A stretch of DNA of 64,000 nucleotides from Strigops habroptila (GCF_004027225.2 NC_044284.2:43076420-43140419); one strand, 5' to 3'; counted from the stretch's first letter, positions 1 to 10,982 are shown. Made by a program: numbers and translations. Notes: generated from the letters alone by a model not told the origin.

Positions 1-333
1 TCAATGATGACCTTCCAAGCTACATCCTGACAGGGAGGATCACCATCAAGCCAAGTGTGAAGGAGTTCAAGGACAACTCAGTTGTTTTCTACAATTGTCC
101 TGAGGAGGAGCCCATTGATATCGTCATCTTCTGCACAGGCTACAATGTCTCCTTCCCATTCCTAGAAGAAGCAGTCGTCAAGGTGGAAAACAAACACGCA
201 TCCCTCTACAAATATGTGTTCCCAACCCACCTGCAGAGGCCCACTCTGGCCATCCTTGGGCTGATCAAGCCATTTGGAGCCATCATGCCTGTGACAGAGA
301 TGCAAGCACGCTGGGTCACCTGTGTCTTCAAAG
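1..333 (+). CDS. FMO1-like exon 7 (5' end cut by window edge)
   Basis: The frame is read from base 3 (AAT GAT GAC). The family exon is about 353-356 nt, so roughly 20 nt are missing on the left. It carries the FCTGY motif (nt about 133-147), where nearly all FMOs have FATGY or FTTGY. It ends with one base of a split Gly codon before the donor GTAGGAG. An open frame runs on to 383, but that part is intron read-through. Confidence 0.9.
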
Positions 334-2847
334 GTAGGAGAGATAATGTGAGCTCTTCAGTGTGGACAAGGGAGCATTTCTAGGGCTCAGACTTGCCAAG
401 TTATTTCACTTCAGCTAAGCTACAGCAACATGGGTGTATGCTTGGTCCAAGCTACATGCAAGTTCATGACATGTACCTTAAATCACTTTTTTTTTTTGGC
501 CAGTTAAGCTAATGTTTGTAAGCTAATGCTCTGTATGTGCCTGCTGCCAGCCAAGAGCATGCACTCTGTTCCTCACTGTGACTCAGCTGATACGCAGTCC
601 TGCACCTGATCCTGCAAACCACAGTCTAAACTAGGTTGTTGAAAAAAGTATTTTTTCTCTAAAATATCTCAGAAGTCAAAGCACAGAGATGGATATGTAA
701 ACCTGGATGCATAAATAAGAATTGTCTTTAAGATACTGTGGTGGGTCCACCCTGGTAGAAGTTTTTGTTCTTTAAGGGACAGAGATGTTTATCCACCGTG
801 GCTACCAGAGAGGAAGAGTGCCATTGCCCCACAAAAGGAATTATTTGTAATTATTGATGTGAGGGAAAAAAACCTACTGGGGGTTGTTTGGTTGGTTTAT
901 ACAAATAACTTCCTGATGGGCTGGTGTGTAGGGCTGCATTAAGGCTCCTCCACAGAGACAGGGGAAGCTCTGGGGTTTCTCTTTGGGATGATAGCCTCTG
1001 GGGTTTGCACAGCCCATCTCACCCCACATTGTCTCCCTGTACTGTGACAGCACAAATCTGTAGGAGCAGGAAAAAGTGCAGGTGAATTTGTACCACTGCG
1101 GAGGGCTGGCCTCTGGAAGAATTGCCACTGCTGAGCAAAATCTGAGCAATGAGGCTTTCCTGTCTCCCTTGGAAGGGCTTCCCATGTTTCGTATCTCTAA
1201 ATGAGTGCACAAGTGCCCCCAAGAGTTGAACTCTGCAGGACGCTCTCCTCTCTCTTCTAGGCTTGTGTCAATTGCCTCCTCAGTCTGTCATGGAGAAGGA
1301 AGTAAATGAGAAGAACAAAAACCGAGTACAATGGTAAGCCATTCCCCAGAGCCCCGAAGTTTTTTTCAGTGGATTGACAAGCCCCTGGAGTCTGGGGGGA
1401 AGCAACATGCAGGCTCACACTCTGTGTCTGCTCCCCACACACAGCAGAGACAAGGCAGGAATGCCCAGATCCAGCCACCCCTTTTACTTGCATTCACCCA
1501 ACGTAACCTTTGATTTGACAGATATTCTGCCTGTTGATGACAGGAAAAAATGAATTCAGGGTAGTCAGAACTAAAGCTTGCTTGGAAGTTGGGGAAGTGT
1601 GCCAGGTTCCCCAGGGATGGAAAAATAAAATGCCAGAGAAATTAACGGTAATAAATGCAAAGTAATTCAGCTGGGAAAAAAAAAAACAAACTCCAACCTG
1701 AGGCATACATACAAATTGCCTCACCTCTCAGCGTGGAGAGCTGACTTACTGTGAACTAAGCACACTGGCATGTAGTTCATGGGCAGGCAAAGGGTCAAAT
1801 AAAAGGCTAAGAAACAGAAGGAAATGAATGAGATAAAACTAGGAAAATGGGTGATATGTAAATCCATAGTTCACCTAGATAGCTATAACAGAAAAGGTAT
1901 AGAAAAGTAAAATACAGAATAGCTCAGAACAATTGCTGTACGATACAAGGCTACATACACATGGCTCTTTTCAGCCCACCAAAGGTGGGACATGAAGCTG
2001 TGAATTCTGCAGAGAAGGAAAACTGGAAGCAATTCTCCAATTTACCATGCATTTTTGCAATACTTGATGGAAAGGAATGTGAGGGAAGCTAAAGGGTGCT
2101 GCCTTTCTCATGCTGCATGTGACTTCTCTGCAGAGAGCCAAGGGAAAACTAGTTAGAAAAAAAAAAAAAAAGCTGGTTTGACAAAGTCTTTTACTAGAGG
2201 TCCACCAAGATGAAGGAGAGGCCAGATACAACTTGTGAATAATGAAATGAAAGACCGACTGATGCACATGAGAAAGGTGTGTTCCAGGGCCAGCATCACC
2301 TTACGCATGTTGTGTCAGAGGCATGATTTAGGCCCAGACAGACCCAGGTTTCCAGTGCATGTGCACCCACTCCTTTTCTAAGAGCAACCCAGTTGTGTTT
2401 GGATGCAATAACAATGGTTGTGTAGAGGACTTGACCTTCAGTCCCTCTCAGCCCTGTTGACACCAATCCTTCTCACACCTGTTTTTCTTCTCCCATTCGT
2501 TAAGGTTTGGTCTGTCCTTTGACGAAGTCCTCAAAACCGATTGCCTGGTCTACATGGACAAGCTCGCCTCCTTCATTGGTGCCAAGCCCAGCGTGCTGGG
2601 GCTGCTCTGCAGAGACCCCCGGCTGGCCCTCACCGTTTTCTTTGGCCCCTGCACCCCATACCAGTACCGGCTGAGGGGCCCCGGGCGCTGGGAGGGGGCG
2701 CGCCAGGCCATCCTCACCCAGTGGGACCGGACCCTGAAACCCACGAGAACACGAGTCCCTGCTGGCATCTCCAGCCCCTTCCCTCCTCTCCTGATGGTGG
2801 TGGGGTTCCTCCTGCTCATGGCTGCCCTGTTGTTTTGTTTCCAGTAG
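1..2847 (+). CDS. FMO1-like flavin-containing monooxygenase, 3' part of gene (three coding exons: 1-333, 1261-1333, 2505-2847)
   Basis: FMOs are ER-membrane enzymes that use FAD, NADPH and O2 to oxygenate N- and S-containing nucleophiles. Only the C-terminal half is in the window; the FAD and NADPH dinucleotide motifs lie to the left. The three exons join in frame through GT-AG junctions. The 73-nt middle exon is the size expected for the penultimate FMO exon. Visible family hallmarks are a FATGY-type motif written FCTGY, then [17 protein letters not shown] and [11 protein letters not shown]. The protein ends in a hydrophobic tail anchor of about 20 residues and stops at TAG 2845-2847. Phrases such as EEPIDI, SLYKY and WFGL, and the position next to FMO4, favour FMO1. 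Birds may have lineage-specific FMO1/2/3 copies, so I give no symbol. The last exon is roughly 70% identical by eye to that of the downstream gene, as expected for tandem paralogues. Confidence 0.88.
334..2504 (+). other. FMO1-like introns (334-1260 and 1334-2504)
   Basis: These are two unique-sequence introns flanking the 73-nt exon. They contain short A/T runs (for example near 489 and 2158) and no recognisable gene, RNA or mobile element. The acceptors TCTCTTCTAG (ending 1260) and CGTTAAG (ending 2504) set the exon boundaries. Confidence 0.7.
1261..1333 (+). CDS. FMO1-like exon 8 (73 nt)
   Basis: The exon lies between acceptor TTCTAG and donor GTAAGCC. It completes the Gly codon from the previous exon and encodes [14 protein letters not shown] and further charged residues. 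It ends with two bases of a Trp codon that the next exon completes. The downstream FMO4 has a 70-nt exon here, one codon shorter. Confidence 0.85.
2505..2847 (+). CDS. FMO1-like last coding exon
   Basis: It begins with the base completing Trp and encodes [13 protein letters not shown], the conserved [10 protein letters not shown] segment and [11 protein letters not shown]. It closes with a hydrophobic C-terminal segment ([18 protein letters not shown]) that fits the FMO membrane anchor. The stop is TAG at 2845-2847. Confidence 0.88.
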
Positions 2848-2950
2848 ACTTTAGGTTTTTTTCTTGTCCTTGGGGATGTTATTTCAGGTCAAACAGCCCC
2901 AGAGGGTGCCATGGGACAAGGGGAAAGGAATTTCAGCAGATCACAACAAA

Positions 2951-2956
2951 ATTAAA
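2951..2956 (+). terminator. Candidate poly(A) signal ATTAAA of the FMO1-like gene
   Basis: ATTAAA lies 104 nt after the stop codon and is followed by C/T- and TGTG-containing sequence. A canonical AATAAA occurs further on at 3497-3502. Which one is used cannot be decided from sequence. Confidence 0.4.
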
Positions 2957-3496
2957 ATTTTAATCAGCAGCACAAGCCTCTCTGTGCTCCAGCTTGCTCT
3001 CAACCACAGCTTTGCAGACCTGACTAGCTGGGGCTAGCAGCCTCTGCCCAGCATTTATTGCCCTTCTGCTGCTCTCCTGCCTGCTGTGGTGAGCAGAGCA
3101 TGGCTATGCCTGGACCACGCTGGTCAGGATGGAGCGAGGAGAAGACTAGCAAAAACAGCTTTGGGTGTTGCAGATAGAAAGGAGCACAGATGCCCAGCCG
3201 TGCCCCAAGTCACCTGGGAACTGGGCTCTTTAGTCCAGCAAGGGGTTATCTGGGCTGGATCTGCAGGTCAGGCTGTCCCTTCCTCCAAACTTAAATCCTA
3301 TTACTCAAAAATCCCAGTTTGGGTTGAATCAGTGCATCTTCTCAGCAAAAGAGCCCTGGCTGTGGTGATTTGTCACCCCTGAGACCAAGGCTGGTACCCT
3401 GCAAGGCTGAGCACTCCCAGCTCTGCTTCCCTGCGCTCCCCAACACCATCAGGACAATCCTGGGACTTCATTTTGTATGTGGAGAGAATTTCAGTC

Positions 3497-3502
3497 AATA
3501 AA
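3497..3502 (+). terminator. Alternative distal AATAAA
   Basis: Canonical hexamer about 650 nt downstream of the FMO1-like stop. It would give a longer 3' UTR. No other transcript end is predicted in this interval. Confidence 0.35.
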
Positions 3503-5245
3503 ACTTCATCAGCTGTAGCAGGAGTGTGGTAGGCTGCCACCTCATCGTCCAGTGTGCACTGTAAGAGTTGGGGGGTCCCGTGCCTGGGCTGGGGCCATGC
3601 CAACAGGTCCTGTGTGCAACCCACAAGCTTGGGTCTGCAGGGACTTTCACTGACCACCCAAAATTAGGCTGCACTGTGCACCATGTACCCCATCGATGCC
3701 ATCCGCTTGCCTGGGGGGAAAGGGAATGTATTTTGCTGATTTCCCAGGGATGCCAAGTGAGTCCCTGTCCAGCAGACAGCACATGGGGGATGGACCAGGA
3801 CAACCGCAGGGGCAGTTGGGGCAGCAGTGAGCTGAAGCATGGGAGTCCTTGCAAGCACGGCCCCCTTGTGAATACAGTCCAGATTTCCACCCGGCACTGC
3901 CACAGGGATGTTGTGAACTTTCTGCCAGTGCATTTAAGCACAGCAGAGCAGGGAAACGTGGGTGTAAAGGTCGGTGGTGCAAGAGGTGGAGCCAGCTGCC
4001 CGAAGTTCAGCCTTTCCTACAAATCTGCGGCGAGAGAAACTTGAAGCAAAGCTCGAGCAGTGAAGGCACAGCACTGCTCTGCAAGGTTTGCTCCTCACTT
4101 CTCTCTGGCTAGGTTTTGTAGGCTTTAGAAGTGGGCTGCCAGCTCTCTGGGGTTTTGGCATTCGCTGTTGGCTTCGCCTTGCTGCTGGTGGGGGAAGATG
4201 GGGGTGTCACAGAGACCCGCCGGAGCAAAGCTGTCTGTAGGGAGCGCTGGAAAAGAGGGGTGACGTTAGCATCCCGGGCACGTCGCTACCTTTTGCCAAA
4301 GCTAAGGGAGGCTCCAGAAATGAGGGGTGGGCAAGTGCTGGCACTTCCTGCCCTGTTACTGCAGATGAAGGAGCAGCTCAGGCTAGGCTCTTGGATGCAG
4401 AGCAGTTTTTTTGCTCCTCCCTCATTTTTCTCTGGCTTTCTGCAGTTTCTTCCAGTTCCTGTTTACACTAACTTACTTGTTGACACAAAACGGATATGGA
4501 AAAGGTTATAAATAACGCTTTTTTCAGAGTCTGCAGTAGGAGTGTTTGTTATCTAATCAAAGATAATGTGGGTTCATTTTCTTCCTAGTTTTCTTGCTTT
4601 CCAGTCAAGCTCGGTACAGCTCAGTTTACACAGTTACCTGAGCTTTGAGTTCCTTCCATTTATACCCTGCATTTCCTGGGTTTCTTACCTTTTGTATATT
4701 CTATAATCCCAGCCACATTTCACGGGGCTGTCTAACTTCTGAATCACTGAGCTGTGCTCCTGCTCAGGCAGGCATCGCTTGAAAAAAAAAACCCAAAACC
4801 AAAAAACCACACGTTTTGTTTTCAAGAGAATGCTCTTTAATGGGAAGTTAAAAAAGGAAAGCATGAAAATGAGCCAGCTTAGCTGGATTGTTTCCTGAAA
4901 AGATTTCAGGAGGATCATTTTGTGCAGGCAGAAGCAGATAGCTGCAAGTCCCTTCCCCTTCCTTGCATGCCCTGGTTTGGTCCAGGAAAGAGAATAAATA
5001 GAAGCAGCAGCGCAGTGAGGTTTAAAAGTGCCTCCTTTTCCCTCGCCTGCAGGAGGGGAATCGCTGGGCCTTCAGTGCAGGCTTAGCACAGCAGGAAAGG
5101 CGATGCTTAAGCCAAGAAATAGTGATGGCTTTCTGCAAAGACAGTTTTCCTCTGTGGACACCTGCAGCCAGAGAAGACCAAGGATGTTTTGCTGGGGATA
5201 GGAAGAAGGGACTGGTGTTTCTGCTAATATCTATTTTATTTCCAG
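3503..5245 (+). other. Intergenic region and probable 5' non-coding part of FMO4
   Basis: No conserved coding sequence was recognised on either strand; the open frames here are short and unlike any family I know. The non-coding first exon and promoter of FMO4 should lie in or near this stretch, because the coding exon begins right after an acceptor (TTTATTTCCAG, ending 5245). I cannot fix the first exon: no strong donor stands out. Confidence 0.5.
4507..4514 (+). promoter_or_regulatory. Possible TATA box (TATAAATA) upstream of FMO4
   Basis: A perfect TATAAATA lies about 780 nt before the FMO4 start codon. It is followed at about +35 to +60 by an AT-rich stretch (GTTATCTAATCAAAGATAAT) resembling a liver-factor site. 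Liver-type FMO promoters commonly use HNF1/HNF4, so the placement is plausible. No donor for a first exon was identified, so this is weak. A second A/T-rich element (AATAAATAG) lies near 4992. Confidence 0.25.
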
Positions 5246-5283
5246 TTGCTCGCACGCTGGCCCATTGCCTTCTGCAGGACAGC

Positions 5284-5415
5284 ATGGTGCGGAGCGTGGG
5301 CATTATCGGGGCCGGGGTCAGCGGGCTGGCCTCTGTCAAGTGCTGCCTGGATGAGGGGCTGGAGCCTACCTGCTTCGAGAGGAGTGAGGACATCGGGGGG
5401 CTCTGGCGCTACACG
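5284..5415 (+). CDS. FMO4: FMO4 coding exon 2 (start codon, FAD-binding motif)
   Basis: Encodes residues 1-44, starting [19 protein letters not shown] and ending GGLWRYT. It holds the whole FAD Rossmann loop and ends in phase 0 at donor GTCAGT. The exon itself probably begins at 5246 after a TTCCAG acceptor, so 5246-5283 is 5' UTR. Confidence 0.92.
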
Positions 5416-8400
5416 GTCAGTGGGCCCTGCCAGAGTAGGGAGGATTGTCCCTGGATTTATCCCCTCCCTTGGATGCCCTTTGCTTTGCAGCAAAGAAGAA
5501 AGGGTGGCCATGCCCTTGCGGAATGTCCCTGTCCCAGGCACAGGGCTCCCCCTGACTCCACCGCCTTCTCCACCCTGACTCCAAGGTGGAGAAGGAGATG
5601 GAGGGAGTGGAAGCCATGGTCACCAGGTGCTAATCCCAGTTTATTCCTTGTACCCAAATACAAGGAGGAAAAATACTCAAGTGCTTTGGGGGGAGAAAGT
5701 CCTTCCCCATACACCTGCAAACAGCACTGCTGGCTTCACACAGAACTCCATGGACAGCGGAAGAGTCAGCGTGTACCGCTCAGTCATTACCAACACCTCC
5801 AAGGAGATGTCCTGCTTCAGCGACTTTCCTTGCCCAGAAGATTTTCCCAATTACCTACCCCACAGTCTCCTCATGGAGTACTTTCGGATGTATGCCCGGC
5901 ACTTTGACCTCCTGCGGCACATACAGTTCAAGGTGAGCGGGAACCCCAGATGTCACGGGGAGTGGAGCCACCAGTGGCAGCAGTTACCAGGGCATCACCC
6001 AGGTGGGATGATACAATGCCAGGTGTGATCCTGTGAGGACAATCTGCCTTTTGCATCCTGAACGCAGACTTTTTGGCTCCATATTTTAAATTAGCCTGCT
6101 CCAGTATGGGCTGCCCAGTGCATCCCCACCTCAGTGCCATCACCAGGGGAAAGGTGCAGGGTGGGATTTAACAGCTTCAGAGGTGACATGCAGCTCCCCA
6201 GGGACCCAACCTGCCCCTGGCAGCCCCAGCCCTTTGCAGGATGGTCCTTTGTGAAATGTGGTGCAGTCCCTGACTTCTCTTTTGTTGGGCTTTGGTGCAA
6301 GACAACAGTTCTCAGTGTGAGGAAGCACCCAGATTTCGCCACCTCGGGCCAGTGGGAGGTGGTCACTGAGACCGATGGCATCCATAAGTCACACACCTTT
6401 GATGCCGTCATGGTTTGCACTGGCCACTTCCAGGAGCCCTACTTACCACTGGCTTCTTTCCCAGGTAAGTCCTGCCTCAGCAGCAGGGGTGGCTGGGGCT
6501 TCCCCCCAGGGTTTCATGCAGCACCCATGGGTCACTTGGCTGCATTTTCCTCTGCAAGCCTACCTGCTCCATGAAGCCTCCACGCTGAGGCAGGTGGGAT
6601 CCACACCCCATAGAAATGGTGGGGGGCGTTCCTGGGAATGGGAAAAACACCACATAAAGGTGCAGCTAGGCTCCTGCATGAGAATTTTGCGAAGCAGGAC
6701 TGTTCAGGAGGGTGGCATCACTCAGGGAGCTGAGATCTCCATGGCTTCTCAGCTGCAAGCAGAGGTGGGTGGTGGAGGGTCCAGGGGCTGCAGAGGGTCC
6801 AGGAATGAAGCTAGGTGGGGCAAGCAAATGTATCTATCTGGCAGTAGGAGATGCTCCCTGCTCTGTGCCTAGGTATCGACACTCGCTTCAAAGGGCAGTA
6901 CCTCCACAGCTGGGAATACAAAGATGCGGAGGCTTTCCGGGGAAAGAGGGTCCTTGTGGTTGGCACTGGAAACACTGGCGGTGACCTCTCTGTGGAACTG
7001 AGCCATGTAGCTGCGAAGGTACAGTTCTGCAATGGTGCTCAGGCTGGCCAGGAACCACAAGAGCCAGTGGCTCGGGGTACGCGCAGGAAGCTTTGCCCAC
7101 AGGCAATAAATAGCACTTCAAATTTAGGGCAATTGAAGAAGCTCTGCAATTCCTGGAGAGTTTGGGCCACCTGAGGAGTGGCCATTCCAGATGCTGGAAC
7201 TTTGCAGAAGCCACCACGAGCTGTTTGGTTCATCCAGATGCTGTCTTTTTCCCTTGGGATAACCCTGTTGGCTCCCAAGTGCAGGAGATGGGATTTGCCA
7301 TTCAAGGCAAAAGTGGCAACGAGATGTCTGGGCAGGAAGCTGAGACTTGCCTTCTCCTTCAGGTGTTCCTCAGCGTCAGGAGCAGCACATGGGTGTTCAG
7401 CCGGGTCTCACACCAAGGCTTCCCCTTCGACATGATCAGCACCACCCGCTTCAACCACTTTCTTGACTGGCTTCTCCCATCAGCCCTCATGAGGAGGATC
7501 AGGTTTCGGAAGTTCAATTCGTGGTTTAACCACACAAACTATGGCTTGGCTTCCACCAAAAGGTGTTTTTTCTAACTATTTTGTTGGTTAGTCAGGAGGG
7601 TTTAATTGTGTGAAATGCCCAGTTTTTAAGTTCGGGGGATATTTGTGGAATAGCAAACCGTTAGAGGGGAACTGTGGCTACAAAAGATGTTTCAGGTCCC
7701 TCTCAGTTGCTAACACTGCTGTCCTCTTTTCCACCTTCAAGCTCCAACTTTAAGGCAATTACCAATGAAGAGCTGCCGTTTTGCCTCCTCTCTGGGACCA
7801 TTGTGTTGAAGTCAAATGTAAAGGAATTCACTGAAAGCTCTGCTATTTTTGAAGATGGGACAACTGAAGAAAACATTGATGTGGTGCTCTTTGCCACGGG
7901 CTACATCTTCCCATTTTCTTTCCTTGAAGAGTCGGTTCGCAGCCTCTTCGATGATAACCGTTCCCTCTATAAACGCGTCTTTCCTCCCCAGCTGGAAAAG
8001 CCAACACTTGCCATCATTGGCTTAGTCCAGCTGACTGGCTCTGTGATGGTGGGAGCAGAAATGCAGGCTCGCTGGGTGACGGGGATCTTTGCAGGTAGGA
8101 GATAGGGTGCAAGGATGGGGTGATCTTCTAGGGTGGGAGGTTTGGGGCAGCCTGACCTGGTCTCTGCTGAGCCTAGGGTATATTTTGTCTCCTGCTGCAG
8201 TGCCCATGGTAGCCATGGGCATTAGTAGCATTGTAGCCTCTGCCCCCCAAAGGGCATGCCCACATTCCTGCTGCTCCACGCACACTGCCATAACCAGCAA
8301 GCTGGTTACTGCGAGTGAACACTCTCATTATAGGGCCTGGGAACATGGGAAGGGGGTTTAAGGTGCTGATGCCGGTCTCTGTTTTCTCTGTTTTTCTCAG

Positions 8401-10163
8401 GCTGGAACAAGCTCCCTCCCACCAGCAAGATGATGGCTGATGTTTTAAAGAAGAAGCCACTGGTTGAAAGGTGTGTGATGCACCTGCCCTTGGGGTGCAA
8501 TGGGCACCATGTGCCAGGATTAACCTAGGCAAAGGGGGAACGCATGGCAACCATGTGAAGGACCCCCTGGAACACCCAACACTTCTGGGATGCATTTATT
8601 CCCTCACCACTCATAGCGAGGTGGGGAAATACTTTTTTGGTTCCTTTATGGATGAACAAGGGCAGAGTGCTCTGGAGGAGCTTATGGCAAGACCCAGGAC
8701 CTGCAGGTCCCTCCACTAGGTTTCCAAGCCACGTCGTTATTCTCATCATGTGAAGATGGAGATTTGTTTTCCTCCAGACCGAGGGTGCCATCTCGTGGCT
8801 TCTCCCTCCCAAATCCAGCCAGTAGGGAGCACCGAGGTCAGTGCCAAGCTCCACCTAGAAATCTCATTGGAAGCAGGCTATGCTGGTGGAGGACACTTTG
8901 GTGGCAGTTTTTGACAGGTCGAGATGAGTATTAGACAAGGCTGGAACTTGTTCATAGTGTACATGGGAGCTAACATCCTGCCTTGTCGGCACTGGGATTT
9001 TACAGGAAGTGGAGAAGGGTCCTCACGGTTGTGGGACAGTAATGGTAGCCATGCTGCCTTGCAGCAGCTTTCAGGAGCAAGGAGGGGACCTCAGGCTGGG
9101 TGGGGTGCAGGCCGGGTTAGGTTTGCCAGCAAGGCAGAGCTGGCTCATAGGACACTGATGAAGATCTGGGACAAAATAGTCATGGGGATTGTCACCAGGA
9201 GCCCCGGCGATTGCAGACACAATGCTGTTACACAGAAGTACGAGAGTCTGAGGTGCAACGGAGACAACCTCGAGGCTGTCCCAAATTTGCTGAAGTAGAT
9301 TCAACACGTCCTCCCTCCTGCAAGGGAGGTGAGGCCTCAAGCAGAAAAATCCTGGAGGTCCCTCCCAGCACAGGAAGCTTTCCGCATCCCCCAGATTCTC
9401 CCAGTCCCCTTGTCAGTCTTACCTGTGAATGTCTACTCCTCTACCTCTCAAAATTGGCCAAATCCACACCTGTGACCTCAGTGAAGGACATAGCATGGGT
9501 ATTTGTGGCATTACAATGATGGCAGTTTTTTGAGACCGCAATTAGGTTGCAGAGAAAAAACAAGCTTCTGTTTATTCCTTGCCCCAGGTAACTGCTGAGG
9601 ACCAACCCCATAGAGGCTCTTTCAGTGCCTTTAGGTTTATTTGGGGCTAAGGGAGCTCAACTCTGGTCACCAGGGCTTGGCCAATGTCTGATCCCAGAGC
9701 TTTTGCTTTCCATGGAGCTGGGAAATGAGATGGGATGATGCTATTTGATTTTGTCTCTTTCATGTTCAATTGAAGGAATCCATCCGAAAGGAAGAACTTG
9801 AAGATGAGTTTTATCAGCTACATTGATGAAATTGCTTCATGTGCTGGCACAAAGCCCAGTGTGCTGAAGCTGCTCCTAACGGACCCACGGCTGGCCCTGG
9901 CCATCTTCTTTGGCCCCTGCTCACCCTACCAGTACCGACTGGTGGGACGGGGGAAGTGGAGAGGGGCCAGAGAAGCTATTCTGACCCAATGGCAGCGGAC
10001 ACTGAAGCCCTTGAGAACTCGGGTGGTGGATGACTCCTCCAACAGTTCCTCCAGCTGGCTCTGGGTGTGCCTCCTGGCCCTGCCAGCAGCTCTTACATCA
10101 GGTTTTCTCTTCTCTAAATACTCTCAGCTGGGCTGGAGCCACCGGGCAGGTTCCCAGCCGTAG
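5284..10163 (+). CDS. FMO4: FMO4, dimethylaniline (flavin-containing) monooxygenase 4, complete
   Basis: Eight coding exons (5284-5415, 5744-5932, 6302-6464, 6873-7018, 7363-7562, 7742-8094, 8401-8470, 9776-10163) join in frame to 546 residues; FMOs are about 530-560. Predicted role is NADPH/FAD-dependent oxygenation at the ER membrane. Visible motifs: FAD-binding GAGVSG at residues 9-14, EDIGGLWRY near 36-43, the FMO signature [11 protein letters not shown] at 167-177, NADPH-binding GTGNTG at 192-197, FATGY at 327-331, [10 protein letters not shown], and a C-terminal membrane segment at about 512-530. GNTGGD (rather than GNSG), TTV at the start of exon 4, VCTGHF and EENIDVV are features I remember from mammalian FMO4. 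Position directly before PRRC2C also fits FMO4. Exon lengths 189, 163 and 200 match the FMO pattern. The start is the ATG just ahead of the Rossmann strand. Confidence 0.9.
5744..5932 (+). CDS. FMO4: FMO4 coding exon 3 (189 nt)
   Basis: Encodes residues 45-107, including [20 protein letters not shown] and [11 protein letters not shown]. Both ends are phase 0. The length of 189 nt equals the conserved FMO exon 3. Confidence 0.92.
6302..6464 (+). CDS. FMO4: FMO4 coding exon 4 (163 nt)
   Basis: Starts [12 protein letters not shown] after acceptor GGTGCAAG and contains [12 protein letters not shown] and [11 protein letters not shown]. It ends in phase 1 within a Gly codon at donor GTAAGT. 163 nt is the usual FMO exon 4 length. 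Confidence 0.92.
6873..7018 (+). CDS. FMO4: FMO4 coding exon 5 (NADPH-binding motif)
   Basis: Encodes the FMO signature [11 protein letters not shown] and the NADPH-binding [10 protein letters not shown], ending SHVAAK. It starts in phase 1, ends in phase 0, and is 146 nt long. Confidence 0.92.
7363..7562 (+). CDS. FMO4: FMO4 coding exon 6 (200 nt)
   Basis: Encodes [15 protein letters not shown] through [12 protein letters not shown]. It ends with AG of a codon completed by exon 7. The length equals the conserved 200-nt FMO exon 6. Confidence 0.92.
7742..8094 (+). CDS. FMO4: FMO4 coding exon 7 (FATGY)
   Basis: 353 nt. Encodes [42 protein letters not shown] and [13 protein letters not shown]. 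It is the direct counterpart of the FMO1-like exon at 1-333. Confidence 0.92.
8401..8470 (+). CDS. FMO4: FMO4 coding exon 8 (70 nt)
   Basis: Encodes [15 protein letters not shown], then KKKPLVE and two bases of Arg. It lies between acceptor TTTCTCAG and donor GTGTGTG. It is one codon shorter than the 73-nt exon of the upstream paralogue. Confidence 0.85.
8471..9775 (+). other. FMO4 intron 8
   Basis: A 1.3-kb intron, the longest in the FMO4 coding part. I see no repeat, RNA or coding sequence in it. The other FMO4 introns are short (179-408 nt) and equally plain. Confidence 0.7.
9776..10163 (+). CDS. FMO4: FMO4 last coding exon
   Basis: After acceptor TTGAAG it completes Arg and encodes [32 protein letters not shown] and [17 protein letters not shown], then a Ser-rich spacer. 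A hydrophobic anchor follows ([19 protein letters not shown]), then a 16-residue hydrophilic tail. The stop is TAG at 10161-10163. An extended C-terminal tail beyond the anchor is a feature of FMO4. Confidence 0.9.
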
Positions 10164-10595
10164 AAGAAACCTGGTGTGACCTGGTCCTGGGCGAGCTGGA
10201 GATGGTGCAAAGCTATGCTGCTGCTCAGTGCTGTCAGTGGGGCTGGAGCTGGCCCAGCACCGGCAGGAGCTCAGACCCTGGTGCTGTTTGTTGTCCAGCC
10301 TCCTCCTGACGATGTTTAGCATCCACCAAGGGCCATACAGAGCGTTTACCCCAAACCTGCTGCAATCCATGCCTGCGTTGCATCAGCACCAGGCCAGATC
10401 TCTAGTGGGCTTTTGGAAAGAGCCATTTTGGGACAAGCTGGTGCTCATGGGGCCAGCATTCCCTCCTCCCTGCATCCAGAGCTTCCTCTATAAAATTTCA
10501 TCAAGACCCACAACACCTTGAGATTTTTCTGAAACACTAGATGTAGATCTTTGTATTTGTCTGGTAACTTTTAGGAGGTGAAGTTGATAGCCACA

Positions 10596-10601
10596 AATAA
10601 A
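10596..10601 (+). terminator. Poly(A) signal AATAAA of FMO4
   Basis: Canonical hexamer 433 nt after the stop, followed within 30-50 nt by T/GT-rich sequence (CTCATGGTTTTGTTAATGG). This puts the FMO4 3' end about 0.5 kb before PRRC2C exon 1. Confidence 0.65.
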
Positions 10602-10982
10602 CCTCATGGATTTGGTCTTCTCTCATGGTTTTGTTAATGGTTTATTATCAGTGGAGGGGTCAGGTGGACCCAGTACCCCGAGTCATTGCACACTCCCATC
10701 CTAAAAATTGTATATACAGTGACAAATCGAGGTGATCAAGCAGGCCTGCCCTTGCCCGGGAACCCTGAAGCCCACAGGGAGAAAGGCACCCGCGGGTGCC
10801 TTCACCGGGGGATTTTGCTGCAAACTCAATGGACGGGCGCTGTGCACTTGCACCCGGGCTGCAGCCACTTCCCTCCGGGAGAGGCTGTCCCCAGCCGTGC
10901 CCCCCGCGGGAGCTGACGGTCCTCACCCGTGCTGTGGCACCGGCGACGGGGACCGGCGAGCGACACCACCCGCCAACCCTCG

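Noticed and set aside
5122-5907. 261-codon open frame across FMO4 exons 2 and 3
   Set aside because: It reads through intron 5416-5743. Correct splicing joins GGLWRYT to NSMDSGRV.
9211-9519. 102-codon open frame in FMO4 intron 8
   Set aside because: Lies between two well-supported FMO4 exons and resembles no part of FMO. The frame 8401-8470 to 9776 joins cleanly without it.
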